Positions 35,755 through 43,470 of a stretch of 64,000 bases of DNA are shown here, one piece after another. The position numbers and the translations under genes were made by a program. The notes under the pieces were generated by a model that searched no databases, had not been told where the DNA came from, and saw only the letters and a list, made by a program, of their open reading frames with translations. The number at the start of each line of letters is the position of its first letter. The first letter of the stretch is position 1. Source of the stretch: Microbulbifer hydrolyticus (lineage in GTDB: Bacteria; Pseudomonadota; Gammaproteobacteria; Pseudomonadales; Cellvibrionaceae); the NCBI RefSeq assembly GCF_009931115.1, contig NZ_CP047491.1:2555501-2619500 (forward strand). The letters run 5' to 3'.

Positions 35755-37224
35755 ATGTCGACCATTGCCGAACTGAACCCGACCCCACTCTGGAAACACT
35801 TCGCCAAACTGTGCGAGATCCCCCGTCCTTCCAAGCATGAAGACAAGGTCGTCGCTTACATCCTGGACTTCGCCAAAGCCCGCGGTCTTGAAGTAAAGCT
35901 GGATCAGATCGGCAATATCATTATCAAGAAACCCGCCACACCGGGTATGGAAGATCGCAAGGTCCTGGCGATGCAGAGCCATGTGGACATGGTGCCGCAG
36001 AAAAATGCCGACACCGAACACAACTTTCTGACCGACTCTATCAAGCCCTACATCGACGGTGAATGGGTCACTGCCGAGGGGACTACTCTCGGTGCCGACA
36101 ACGGCATCGGTGTTGCCGCCATCCTGGCATTGCTTGAATCAACAGATATTCCCCACCCAGCGCTGGAAGCCCTGCTTACCATCGACGAAGAAGCCGGCAT
36201 GACCGGTGCCAAGAACCTGCAGCCGGGCCACTTCGAGGCGGAGCTGCTGCTGAACCTGGATACCGAAGATGAAGGTGAACTCTATGTGGGCTGTGCCGGC
36301 GGCGTTGATGTGAACGTTAGTCTGCCCTACACCGCCGAGCCGCTACCCGCCGGCTACAAAGCGTTCAAACTGAGCGTGCGCGGCCTGCGTGGTGGCCACT
36401 CCGGGCTCGATATCGACAAAGGTCGTGGCAATGCCAACAAGGTTGCCAACCGTATTATCGACGCAGCACTGACAGAAATCGCCGGGTTGCGTATTGGCAG
36501 CCTCGACGGTGGCAGCCTGCGCAACGCCATTCCGCGCGAATCCTTCAGTGTGGTTACCGTGCCCGCGGACAAGGCCGCACGGCTTATGGAAATCACCCTG
36601 CAGGAAACTGCCGTGATCAAGGCCGAGCTGGATACTGAAGCCAAACTGGATATCACAATAGAAGAGTGCGAGACGCCGGATACGGTGATGGACAGCGCAA
36701 GTCAGCGCAAGTTGATCCTCGCCCTGCGCTCCTGCCCCAGCGGCGTTGAGCGCATGAGCACCGCACTGGAAGGTATCGCCGAGACCTCCAACAACCTGGC
36801 CCGCGTAGTCACCGAAAGTGAGGACGGCCAGAGCCGCGTCCGTGTCCAGTGTCTGGTGCGCAGCCTTTCCGATAGCGCCCGCGACCAGCACGGCCTCAAT
36901 GTTGCCGCCGCCTTCGAGCTCGCTGGTGCCGAGACGTCACTGGACAACGCCTATCCAGGCTGGACACCGAATATGCAATCGCCGCTGCTGGCGCTGATGA
37001 AAGCGGTCTACAAGGAAATGGAAGGCAAAGAGCCGGAAGTCAAAGTGATTCACGCGGGACTCGAGTGCGGTCTGCTGGCAAAACCCTATCCGCACTGGGA
37101 TATGGTCTCCTTCGGCCCCACCATCCGCCGCGCCCACTCGCCGGAAGAGCGGGTGCATATCGAAAGCGTGGGCAACTTCTGGGCGTATTTCCTGAAGGTC
37201 GTTGAGGCAATTCCGCAGCGGTGA
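35755..37224 (+). CDS. pepD: Aminoacyl-histidine dipeptidase (peptidase D)
   Basis: A 489-residue family M20 dinuclear zinc peptidase that hydrolyses Xaa-His and other dipeptides. Visible: LAMQSHVDMVPQ near 80 (first zinc His), GADNGIGVAAILALLE near 116 (bridging Asp), TIDEEAGMTGA near 145 (catalytic Glu and metal Glu), LNLDTEDEGE near 170 (Asp), and the lid domain with GLRGGHSGLDI near 210. It ends with MVSFGPTIRRAHSPEERVHIESV carrying the C-terminal zinc His. A good AAGGA ribosome site precedes the ATG. A strong terminator follows 30 bases after the stop. The last 107 bases have a decayed copy 1.24 kb downstream. Confidence 0.95.
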   Translation: MSTIAELNPTPLWKHFAKLCEIPRPSKHEDKVVAYILDFAKARGLEVKLDQIGNIIIKKPATPGMEDRKVLAMQSHVDMVPQKNADTEHNFLTDSIKPYIDGEWVTAEGTTLGADNGIGVAAILALLESTDIPHPALEALLTIDEEAGMTGAKNLQPGHFEAELLLNLDTEDEGELYVGCAGGVDVNVSLPYTAEPLPAGYKAFKLSVRGLRGGHSGLDIDKGRGNANKVANRIIDAALTEIAGLRIGSLDGGSLRNAIPRESFSVVTVPADKAARLMEITLQETAVIKAELDTEAKLDITIEECETPDTVMDSASQRKLILALRSCPSGVERMSTALEGIAETSNNLARVVTESEDGQSRVRVQCLVRSLSDSARDQHGLNVAAAFELAGAETSLDNAYPGWTPNMQSPLLALMKAVYKEMEGKEPEVKVIHAGLECGLLAKPYPHWDMVSFGPTIRRAHSPEERVHIESVGNFWAYFLKVVEAIPQR

Positions 37225-37253
37225 GCTGTCGTGCGCTTAACCTGCTACTATCA

Positions 37254-37285
37254 AGCCCGGCGTCAGCGCCGGGCTATTGTATTTA
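37254..37285 (+). terminator. Intrinsic terminator of pepD
   Basis: AGCCCGGCG-TCAG-CGCCGGGCT (37254-37275) is a nine-base perfect stem followed by ATTGTATTT. It lies 30 bases beyond the pepD stop. A related AGCCCGG/CCGGGCT hairpin follows the pepD remnant at 38495. Confidence 0.8.
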
Positions 37286-37500
37286 CCCTGACCCGGAGCA
37301 CGGGCTGCTCTCCTGGTAGCCCGTAGTAGTCGGCAGTTGAGGCCGAGCGTGCTTTGCACCCAGTCTCCCCCTCCCCCAAGGTCGACCACAAACTAAAATG
37401 TCGAGATGCCCGCCTAAAGCCAGCAGTGTTGGCCATCATCGAAAAATTTCACGCTACACTCTCTAGTCTCACCTAGTTCCACTGTCAAAAAAGTGACGGT

Positions 37501-38349
37501 ATGAAAACAATAAGATTGGTGCTCCAGAGACTCTTTCTTGCCTGCACGCTCGGCCTTTACGGCTGCGTCAATGAAACCACCTATTCTAATCGCTCGATGG
37601 TGGAGCCAGACCAAACTGTCAAACAGGTTTACGGGCAGCCAACCGTATTCTCCGAAGGTGACAGCCTCGTGGCGCTGGCCGTTGACCAGAGCACCTACAG
37701 ATCCCGGGATAACGTGATATTTCTGCGACTGTGGGTATACAACGGCACCACTTCCTCTTTTTCGATAGGACACACTAATGTCTCTGCCCGCGCAGAGCTG
37801 CAGGCGGAACTAACACTGCAGGCCTCTGCCGGCCAGTCGCTACACTCTCTTTCCCAGAGAGATTTCAACCACTGGCGTAAGGAGCATACACGCCGCAAGA
37901 TCCTCAGCGTAAACGAGTACTACAAGGGCTCTATCGTCAACCACCCGTATCTGGCCCTCAACGGCATTGAGGAATGTACGCCATACGACAGTCGCGACTG
38001 TATCGACGAGCTATTGATAAAACACAACGACGCGAGCATACAGGTTCCCATAGCGCTGGGCTTCGGGAAGATTGCCCGCAATGCTAGCGGCCAGCTGGTG
38101 CTGATCGATGACAATCCTTTTTCCCGAGTGGTACGCGAAATAAACTATCGCCGAACTACTCCTAAGCATCGACATATATTTCCTACGCAGGAACTACCCC
38201 CGGGGGAGATTCAAGGGGGCTTTATCGCTCTGGATATCGCATCGCTACCCGCTGACGGCAAGCGCAATATTGTGGTCGAAATCCAAGCGGGCAGTGAAAC
38301 ACACCAGTTTGTGATTGAGCAAAGCCCGCAGGTAGACCCCGCAACATAA
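37501..38349 (+). CDS. Putative lipoprotein, unknown function
   Basis: A 282-residue protein I do not recognise. The N-terminus is a lipoprotein signal with lipobox GLYGC (Cys22). The mature part (about 40-270) seems beta-rich (for example DSLVALAVDQSTYRS, NVIFLRLWVYNGTTSSFSIG, the latter like an accessory domain that handles extracellular partners). A pair of cysteines (EECTPYDSRDC, near 160-170) could form a disulfide. It sits between pepD and a degenerate copy of the pepD 3' end, so it was probably introduced by a local rearrangement. It is preceded by about 225 bases with a possible hairpin but no clear promoter motif. Confidence 0.72.
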   Translation: MKTIRLVLQRLFLACTLGLYGCVNETTYSNRSMVEPDQTVKQVYGQPTVFSEGDSLVALAVDQSTYRSRDNVIFLRLWVYNGTTSSFSIGHTNVSARAELQAELTLQASAGQSLHSLSQRDFNHWRKEHTRRKILSVNEYYKGSIVNHPYLALNGIEECTPYDSRDCIDELLIKHNDASIQVPIALGFGKIARNASGQLVLIDDNPFSRVVREINYRRTTPKHRHIFPTQELPPGEIQGGFIALDIASLPADGKRNIVVEIQAGSETHQFVIEQSPQVDPAT

Positions 38350-38361
38350 TCGTGCAGGCAA

Positions 38362-38468
38362 CCACCATCCGCCGGGCCCACTCGCGGGGAAAGCGGGCAC
38401 ATAGCGAAAATGGGGGTAATTTCTGGGCGTATGTCCTGAAGGCCGTTGAAGCGGTTCCTCCGCGCTGA
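38362..38468 (+). pseudogene. Decayed partial copy of the pepD 3' end
   Basis: These 107 bases align without gaps to the last 107 bases of pepD (37118-37224); I count 20 differences, about 81% identity. The reading frame stays open and ends in the same TGA (it reads ...NFWAYVLKAVEAVPPR against ...NFWAYFLKVVEAIPQR in pepD). There is no start codon or upstream pepD sequence, so it cannot make a peptidase. It is the footprint of a duplication or of a lost pepD paralogue, with the lipoprotein gene between the copies. Confidence 0.85.
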
Positions 38469-38494
38469 TCCCCCAAAGGTTCGTCAAAACCACC

Positions 38495-38521
38495 AGCCCG
38501 GCCCATAGCACCGGGCTTTTT
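38495..38521 (+). terminator. Intrinsic terminator after the pepD remnant
   Basis: AGCCCGG (38495-38501), a nine-base loop, CCGGGCT (38511-38517), then TTTTT. It lies 27 bases after the remnant stop, like the pepD terminator 30 bases after its stop, so it may be part of the same duplicated segment. Confidence 0.8.
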
Positions 38522-38672
38522 GCTCCGACCTAATGCAGGCAAATAAGCGGAAACGGCACTTGCGCAAGCCACCCGGACAGCAATAGCGTTCCTCAATGAA
38601 GCTATTCATTGGAACTTAATATTCCTGGCGGCGGTCCTATAAGCTCGATAACAACTTTAAGGACCCCCCTAC

Positions 38673-39167
38673 ATGAAAGCCCTATACCTGCTTATTGCTC
38701 TTTTCCCCGGCCTCGCCATGGCCAACAGCGATTCAAAGTTCGCTATCGGCCTGGGTACACCATATGGCGGTTTCGCAGGCCTCAAATACTCGGTAAAAGT
38801 GAATGACGACATTTTTTACGCGGGGGCTGGCCTCGCACATATTGACGATTCGGATGTCGGCGTGACACTTGGCTGGGAACGGGCCCTGAATGAAAAGCAT
38901 GGATTCGGGTTTGCCCTGAGAGGCCGCACCGTGGAGGGGGGTAACGTTTACTATCCCGCGGGGTACTTTGGACTGGACGAGGCCACCAGGAGAAAGGACG
39001 GATACGAGGCGGCGCTGTTCGGTAACTATACGTATTATTTCAGCGGCGCCAGTCAATCAGGCTTTTTGGCCGGCGCCAATGTAGGAAAGCAATACCGTAA
39101 AGATAACGTAAGAAGCTACGTCAGGAATGGGACTTTTATCGGAGTGCATCTTGGGTATCAATTTTAG
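38673..39167 (+). CDS. Small outer-membrane beta-barrel protein
   Basis: A 164-residue precursor with a clean signal peptide (MKALYLLIALFPGLAMA) and alternating hydrophobic strands ending in FIGVHLGYQF, with the terminal Phe used by BAM. The strands (FAIGLGTPYGGF, VGVTLGWERAL, YEAALFGNYTYYF, GFLAGANVG) suggest an eight-stranded barrel of PagP/OmpX size. I cannot place it in a named family. AGGA precedes the ATG. Confidence 0.7.
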   Translation: MKALYLLIALFPGLAMANSDSKFAIGLGTPYGGFAGLKYSVKVNDDIFYAGAGLAHIDDSDVGVTLGWERALNEKHGFGFALRGRTVEGGNVYYPAGYFGLDEATRRKDGYEAALFGNYTYYFSGASQSGFLAGANVGKQYRKDNVRSYVRNGTFIGVHLGYQF

Positions 39168-39328
39168 TGCCCGCTTCCGCCCCACAGTAAACATACCTGA
39201 AAACCCGGAGTGAATCCGCTCCGGTTTGGGAACCTCCCAAAGGAATAGCATTGCAAACCCATGATCGACACATTTTGTATTCATGGGTAATTACAGACAA
39301 AATAGGAAAAAACTGACGGGCACAGAGT

Positions 39329-39796
39329 ATGACCCCCGCTATCAACACGGCCAGGAAGGCCAACATTCGCCACAGCATTCACGAATATGCCCACGACCCG
39401 GCCGCGGAGTCCTATGGGCTTGAAGCTGCGACAAAACTGCAAGTAGATCCTGCGCAAGTCTTCAAGACTTTGGTGGTCAACCTCGATGGGAAAGCACTCG
39501 CAGTTGGCATTATCCCGGTAAACTCCCAACTGAGCATGAAGCGAATAGCGGGGGCTGCGGGAGCCAAAAAGGCGGAAATGGCAGACAAACAGGATGTCCA
39601 GCGGTCTACGGGATATGTACTCGGCGGTGTAAGCCCTCTAGGCCAGAAAAGGTTGCTTCCGACCTTCCTGGACGATTCCGCACGGTCCTATGAAACCATT
39701 TTCGTGAGCGCCGGCCGACGTGGCCTGGAAATTGAGCTCTCCTCGCAAGACCTGCTCACGGTGACGAAGGGCGGTTTTGCAACGCTCTGCCAGTAA
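39329..39796 (+). CDS. ybaK: Cys-tRNA(Pro)/Cys-tRNA(Cys) deacylase YbaK
   Basis: A 155-residue protein of the YbaK/EbsC family, which hydrolyses Cys-tRNA(Pro) made by ProRS in error. Markers: MTPAINTARKANI at the start, FKTLVVNLDGKALAVGIIPVN near 45-65 with the catalytic Lys position (FKTL), GAAGAKKAEMAD near 74, and GYVLGGVSPLGQKRLLP near 96-112. The length equals E. coli YbaK. It is followed 57 bases later by a HAD phosphatase and a YceK-like lipoprotein, probably one transcript. Confidence 0.94.
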   Translation: MTPAINTARKANIRHSIHEYAHDPAAESYGLEAATKLQVDPAQVFKTLVVNLDGKALAVGIIPVNSQLSMKRIAGAAGAKKAEMADKQDVQRSTGYVLGGVSPLGQKRLLPTFLDDSARSYETIFVSAGRRGLEIELSSQDLLTVTKGGFATLCQ

Positions 39797-39853
39797 GGTT
39801 CCGTAAAGGCAACACGTATTTTACCTGGAACAGGCAATAACAAAAGGAAGCTT

Positions 39854-40504
39854 ATGCCCGACTATGAATGGTTACTGTTCGACCTGGATGGCACCCTGAG
39901 CGATCCCGCTGAGGGGTTTGTGAACTCCATGAATCATGCCCTTGTTTCCCATGACTATCCCGCGCGCCCGGCAAGCGAATTGACCACCTATATTGGTCCT
40001 CCCCTCGAAGTAACCATGGGTAACCTGACCGGTTCAAAAGACAGCAAACGTATCCGCTCGCTGGTGGATAAATATCGGGAACGCTACTCAGAAACTGGCT
40101 ATGCGGAAAACTCCCTTTACCCGGGTATAGCGGATACCCTCGAACACCTCAGCCAGACCGATGGCGTTCGTCTTGGCGTGTGCACATCCAAGCGCGCCGA
40201 TTTTGCAAAACGTATCCTCGAGCGGTTCAGTCTCCTCCATTATTTCGAATTTGTAAGTGGCGGCGATGTGGGAATTGCCAAGTGGCAGCAGCTGCAGGGA
40301 CTACTGGCAGACAGGACTATTTCTCGCCGCTCCCTGATGATTGGCGATCGCCATTTCGACCTGTCTGCCGCCGCAAAAAACGCACTCCCCAGTGCCGGGG
40401 TATTGTGGGGCTACGGGTCCAGGGAAGAACTCACCGAGCACGGTCCTGCACACCTGTTTACCCGCCCGGTAGAAATCCGGGACCTTTTTGAACACAAGCA
40501 ATAA
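39854..40504 (+). CDS. HAD-superfamily hydrolase, phosphoglycolate phosphatase-like
   Basis: A 216-residue haloacid dehalogenase-type phosphatase with a C1 cap. Motif I is FDLDGTLSD (nucleophile Asp near 9), motif II VCTSKR near 110 (Thr), motif III Lys in GIAKWQQL near 140, motif IV MIGDRHFDL near 156. It resembles phosphoglycolate phosphatase-type HADs of about 215 residues, some annotated as 5'-nucleotidase. It follows ybaK and is nine bases from the YceK-like gene. Its substrate is undetermined. Confidence 0.87.
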   Translation: MPDYEWLLFDLDGTLSDPAEGFVNSMNHALVSHDYPARPASELTTYIGPPLEVTMGNLTGSKDSKRIRSLVDKYRERYSETGYAENSLYPGIADTLEHLSQTDGVRLGVCTSKRADFAKRILERFSLLHYFEFVSGGDVGIAKWQQLQGLLADRTISRRSLMIGDRHFDLSAAAKNALPSAGVLWGYGSREELTEHGPAHLFTRPVEIRDLFEHKQ

Positions 40505-40513
40505 GGAACTCCC

Positions 40514-40831
40514 ATGAAGTATTTTCTCGCTTTTCTGTCACTCGCTCTTCTGCCGGGCTGCGGCACGGTTACCACATTGAGCAACTCGGATGCGGAGATC
40601 GCCAGCAACCTGAAGCGACAGAATTCTGGCTGCGTCAGCGTACCGCGCGTATACAGCGGGGTTGCCTACAATATGTGCAAACTGAACTCCAATGGCAGTT
40701 CCGTTTACTTCCTTCCCGTGATTGGTGTTTATCTGGTCGACAGCGTATTTTCAGCGGCGACCGATACCGTCGCCCTGCCCTACACCGTCTACGCACAAAA
40801 CCAGAAAGGCAGCCTGTCGCTGAACAATTAA
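40514..40831 (+). CDS. YceK/YidQ family lipoprotein
   Basis: A 105-residue lipoprotein (lipobox LLPGC, Cys16) beginning KYFLAFLSLALLPGCGTV, with the YceK/YidQ signature: PRVYSGVAYNMCK then DSVFSAATDTVALPYTVYAQ, the DSxFS-x-DTxxLPYT pattern. These proteins are found in the envelope of many gammaproteobacteria; no function is assigned. A ribosome site (AAGGA) is nine bases after the HAD gene stop, so they are probably co-transcribed. Confidence 0.87.
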   Translation: MKYFLAFLSLALLPGCGTVTTLSNSDAEIASNLKRQNSGCVSVPRVYSGVAYNMCKLNSNGSSVYFLPVIGVYLVDSVFSAATDTVALPYTVYAQNQKGSLSLNN

Positions 40832-40955
40832 TAACCAGTACTGCGCATCATACGATACTGTCAGGGAATGACCGGTCCCGACTTTGACTGGCTCCCACAT
40901 CGCATACATCGCATAATGCGCGGCCAAAATTTCAAACCGACGATTGGCCTGCTGT

Positions 40956-41948
40956 ATGTGGTTTAAGAATCTGCGCGTCTACCGCCTTACACGCGAATTC
41001 GCTCTCTCTGCTGAAAAATTGAACGAGCTGCTCGAGTCCGACACGTTCACTCCCTGTGGAAGTCAGGATATGGCCCGCTACGGATGGGTACCTCCGCTGG
41101 GACGCCACGGTAGTGAGCTGGTACACGCCGCCAACGGCTACCTGATGGTGTGCGCGAAGAAGCAGGAGAAGGTTATTCCTGCAGCGGTCGTCAATGAGAA
41201 GGTCGAGGAAATGGCGCTTGCCATCGCGGAGAAGGAAGCCCGCAGTGTGGGGCGCAAGGAGCGGCAGAACCTCAAAGACGAGGTATTGCTGGAAATGCGG
41301 CCCAAGGCTTTCGCCCGATCGCGCCTGCAGTTTGCCTACATCGACCCCAAAGACGGCTGGATTGTGGTCAATGCCTCCTCCGCAAAGGCCGCAGAAGAAC
41401 TGCTGGAAAACCTGCGCGAGGCCATCAGCAGCCTCTCCGTAGTGCCGCTTGCGGCGAAGAACATCCCCCAGCAGTCCATGACCCACTGGCTCACCGCGCC
41501 GGAAGCCCCGGCGAATTTCGAGTTTGGCCACGAGTGTGAGCTGCGCGACCCGCAGGAATCCGGAAGCGTAATCCGCTGTAAAAACCAGGACCTGTGTGCC
41601 GAAGAGATCCACAACCACCTGCTGGCCGGCATGCAAGTGCACAAGCTCGGCCTGGTGTGGCGCGACGGTGTCGAACTGATGGTGGACGACCAGCTGTCTA
41701 TCAAACGCCTGAAGTTCAGCGATGCCGTCACTGAGAAAGCCGACAACACAGATGCGGACAACGCCGCCCAGCGATTCGACATTGAATTCTCGGTGATGAC
41801 CCTCGAAATATCCGCGCTGCTCAAGGACCTGCTGGCCGCCTTTGGCGGGCTGAACACGGACACCGCCAGTGTCGACGAAATCGTTGCACGCGCTTCCCGC
41901 GCTGACAGCGAGCAGCAACTGGCAAAGGAAGTAGAGGAGGTTGTCTAG
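40956..41948 (+). CDS. rdgC: Recombination-associated protein RdgC
   Basis: A 330-residue protein starting at ATG 40956 (MWFKNLRVYRLT, the family N-terminus); an in-frame TTG 12 bases earlier is rejected. RdgC forms a ring-shaped dimer around double-stranded DNA and limits RecA loading. Markers: the gate region GRHGSELVHAANGYLMVC near 50-67, KQEKVIPAAVVNEKV, QFAYIDPKDGWIVVNASS near 130, CELRDPQESGSVIRCKNQDL near 190-208, and the C-terminal HKLGLVWRDGVELMVDDQLSIKRLKF. The stop codon lies in a 16-base palindrome. Confidence 0.95.
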   Translation: MWFKNLRVYRLTREFALSAEKLNELLESDTFTPCGSQDMARYGWVPPLGRHGSELVHAANGYLMVCAKKQEKVIPAAVVNEKVEEMALAIAEKEARSVGRKERQNLKDEVLLEMRPKAFARSRLQFAYIDPKDGWIVVNASSAKAAEELLENLREAISSLSVVPLAAKNIPQQSMTHWLTAPEAPANFEFGHECELRDPQESGSVIRCKNQDLCAEEIHNHLLAGMQVHKLGLVWRDGVELMVDDQLSIKRLKFSDAVTEKADNTDADNAAQRFDIEFSVMTLEISALLKDLLAAFGGLNTDTASVDEIVARASRADSEQQLAKEVEEVV

Positions 41949-41954
41949 ACAACC
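41939..41954. repeat. Perfect palindrome spanning the rdgC stop codon
   Basis: GGTTGTCTAGACAACC reads identically on both strands; the TAG stop of rdgC is in its middle. It lies immediately before the terminator stem at 41959. It may simply be chance, or a 3' processing site. Confidence 0.5.
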
Positions 41955-42318
41955 GCAGAAACCTGTGAGGGCCTGCCGAGCTTTGTGACCGGCAGGTTTC
42001 CCTGACAGGTTTTACATTTCCACGAAACCAGGCTGGCTCGGGCAGTCACAACAGTTTTCCAATTTGGCCACATGCAGCATCACATTTTGCCCCACTGGAA
42101 TCCCTTTTCGCATCCATCCTGCAGGGCTTATTCATAGTCGGCCTGCACTCAGACTGAGCGGTGTCCACCAACGATATTGCCTCCGCTAGAACGCCTCCTT
42201 TCCTAACCTACAACCCCACCCACCTGCGGTCCGTCTCAGCCCTCGAATCGCAAAATTGGCACAGGTTTGAGATACTCTGGACCAATAAAGAATAACAATC
42301 AGGGAAGGAAGACTGTCC
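41949..42318. other. Intergenic region rdgC to membrane-protein operon
   Basis: A 370-base region with the rdgC terminator at its left end. I see no gene in the remaining roughly 300 bases; a 76-residue reverse frame there has no domain. The ribosome site (AAGGAAGG) of the next gene is at the right end. Confidence 0.5.
41959..42012 (+). terminator. Nested hairpin terminator of rdgC
   Basis: The inner stem CCTGCCG/CGGCAGG is nested inside GGG/CCC and the outer AAACCTGT (41959-41966) with ACAGGTTT (42005-42012), followed by TTACATTTC. It begins 11 bases after the rdgC stop. Confidence 0.7.
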
Positions 42319-43470
42319 ATGTCTATTCACGCCTCCACTTCTACTCCAGATGGTCAATTCGCAACCAGCTCCGACGTTAGCCCGACCACAGGAATCGGTG
42401 ACCAAGCGCACTCTGACCGCAGCAACGTCGACCCACAAAACGTCGCCAAACCGAGGAGCCTAGGGTGGGAGGTTGTATTATTTATCGCCACGTTTGGACT
42501 TTACTTCTCTTACTACCTCTACCGCGTGGTGAAAGACTTCCGCACCATTAACCACGAGAAGGTTTCACCCGCGTGGTGGATTCTCACTCCGTATTTCCTG
42601 CTGGCTCAGTTTTTTGCGTACCCTCGCCTGATGCGCCTGCTAGAAAATGCAGAGTCTCGCTGTGAGCTCTCGCAGCCTTGGGGACAGTGGCGTAAGCTCT
42701 GGATGCTTGGGATGTGGGTAGTTACCTTGCTCATCAACGTCTCCGATAAAGTTCCTGATTCGGACCGGTGGTTTGTCGCCGTATTTTTTCTCGGTACCGT
42801 TCTTTTCTCTGTTTTACACAGGCGAGTAAACCGTATCCGTACCGCGTACTGGAAGCGTCTATCTCAAGGCTCAACACTCTCCCGCCGTTACAACCCCGCA
42901 GAATGGATTCTGACTGTTCTTTGCCTGCCGGTCGCAACCGTATTGCTGTGCATCTTATTGTTTTATACGCAGATGTTTGGTGGCAATCAGCTAGAGGCGC
43001 TAAAACACGGAGCTATCACCAAGCAAGAGGGACACCCATTTAGGGTAAAAGTCCAGGGGGACCACTGGTCGCGAGTAGAAATTGGTTCACACTCGGACGG
43101 GACAGCACTCCTCGAACTGGAGGGCGCAAACACTAACGCCTACTTTGTGGTTTTCCACCACGGAAAAGAAACCTCGCTGAATCAGGTTTCCGCATACCGC
43201 ACTGATGAGGCTTCCGAGGAGTTCTCGCAAACGACCTGTATGGAAAACCGAGAGTTCCTTGCTACTGACAACAGTAACGGCAGTAGCATTGTGTCCTCCC
43301 TCGAATGTCGCGGAACACTGCTCGGTAACAAAGTCCTGGTTACCAGTAGGTCCATACAAACGGATGAAGGGGTTTACGAACTCTACGGACAGCTCGTCGC
43401 AGCCAAAGCAGACTTCAATCACGCTGAGGGTGACTACCAGGAAACCGAGAAAGGATTTCTTCCGCTATGA
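42319..43470 (+). CDS. Membrane protein with DUF4234-like region, unknown function
   Basis: A 383-residue protein. Residues 1-45 are polar; about 48-66, 85-98, 128-142 and 150-165 are hydrophobic, with WEVVLFIATFGLYFSYYLYRVVKDF resembling the start of DUF4234 membrane proteins. Another hydrophobic helix at 200-216 precedes a soluble domain (225-360) with two cysteines (TTCMEN, SLECRG). It overlaps the next gene by ATGA, so it is coupled with the transglutaminase-domain protein and probably works with it at the envelope. Start ATG has AAGGAAGG upstream. Confidence 0.7.
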   Translation: MSIHASTSTPDGQFATSSDVSPTTGIGDQAHSDRSNVDPQNVAKPRSLGWEVVLFIATFGLYFSYYLYRVVKDFRTINHEKVSPAWWILTPYFLLAQFFAYPRLMRLLENAESRCELSQPWGQWRKLWMLGMWVVTLLINVSDKVPDSDRWFVAVFFLGTVLFSVLHRRVNRIRTAYWKRLSQGSTLSRRYNPAEWILTVLCLPVATVLLCILLFYTQMFGGNQLEALKHGAITKQEGHPFRVKVQGDHWSRVEIGSHSDGTALLELEGANTNAYFVVFHHGKETSLNQVSAYRTDEASEEFSQTTCMENREFLATDNSNGSSIVSSLECRGTLLGNKVLVTSRSIQTDEGVYELYGQLVAAKADFNHAEGDYQETEKGFLPL

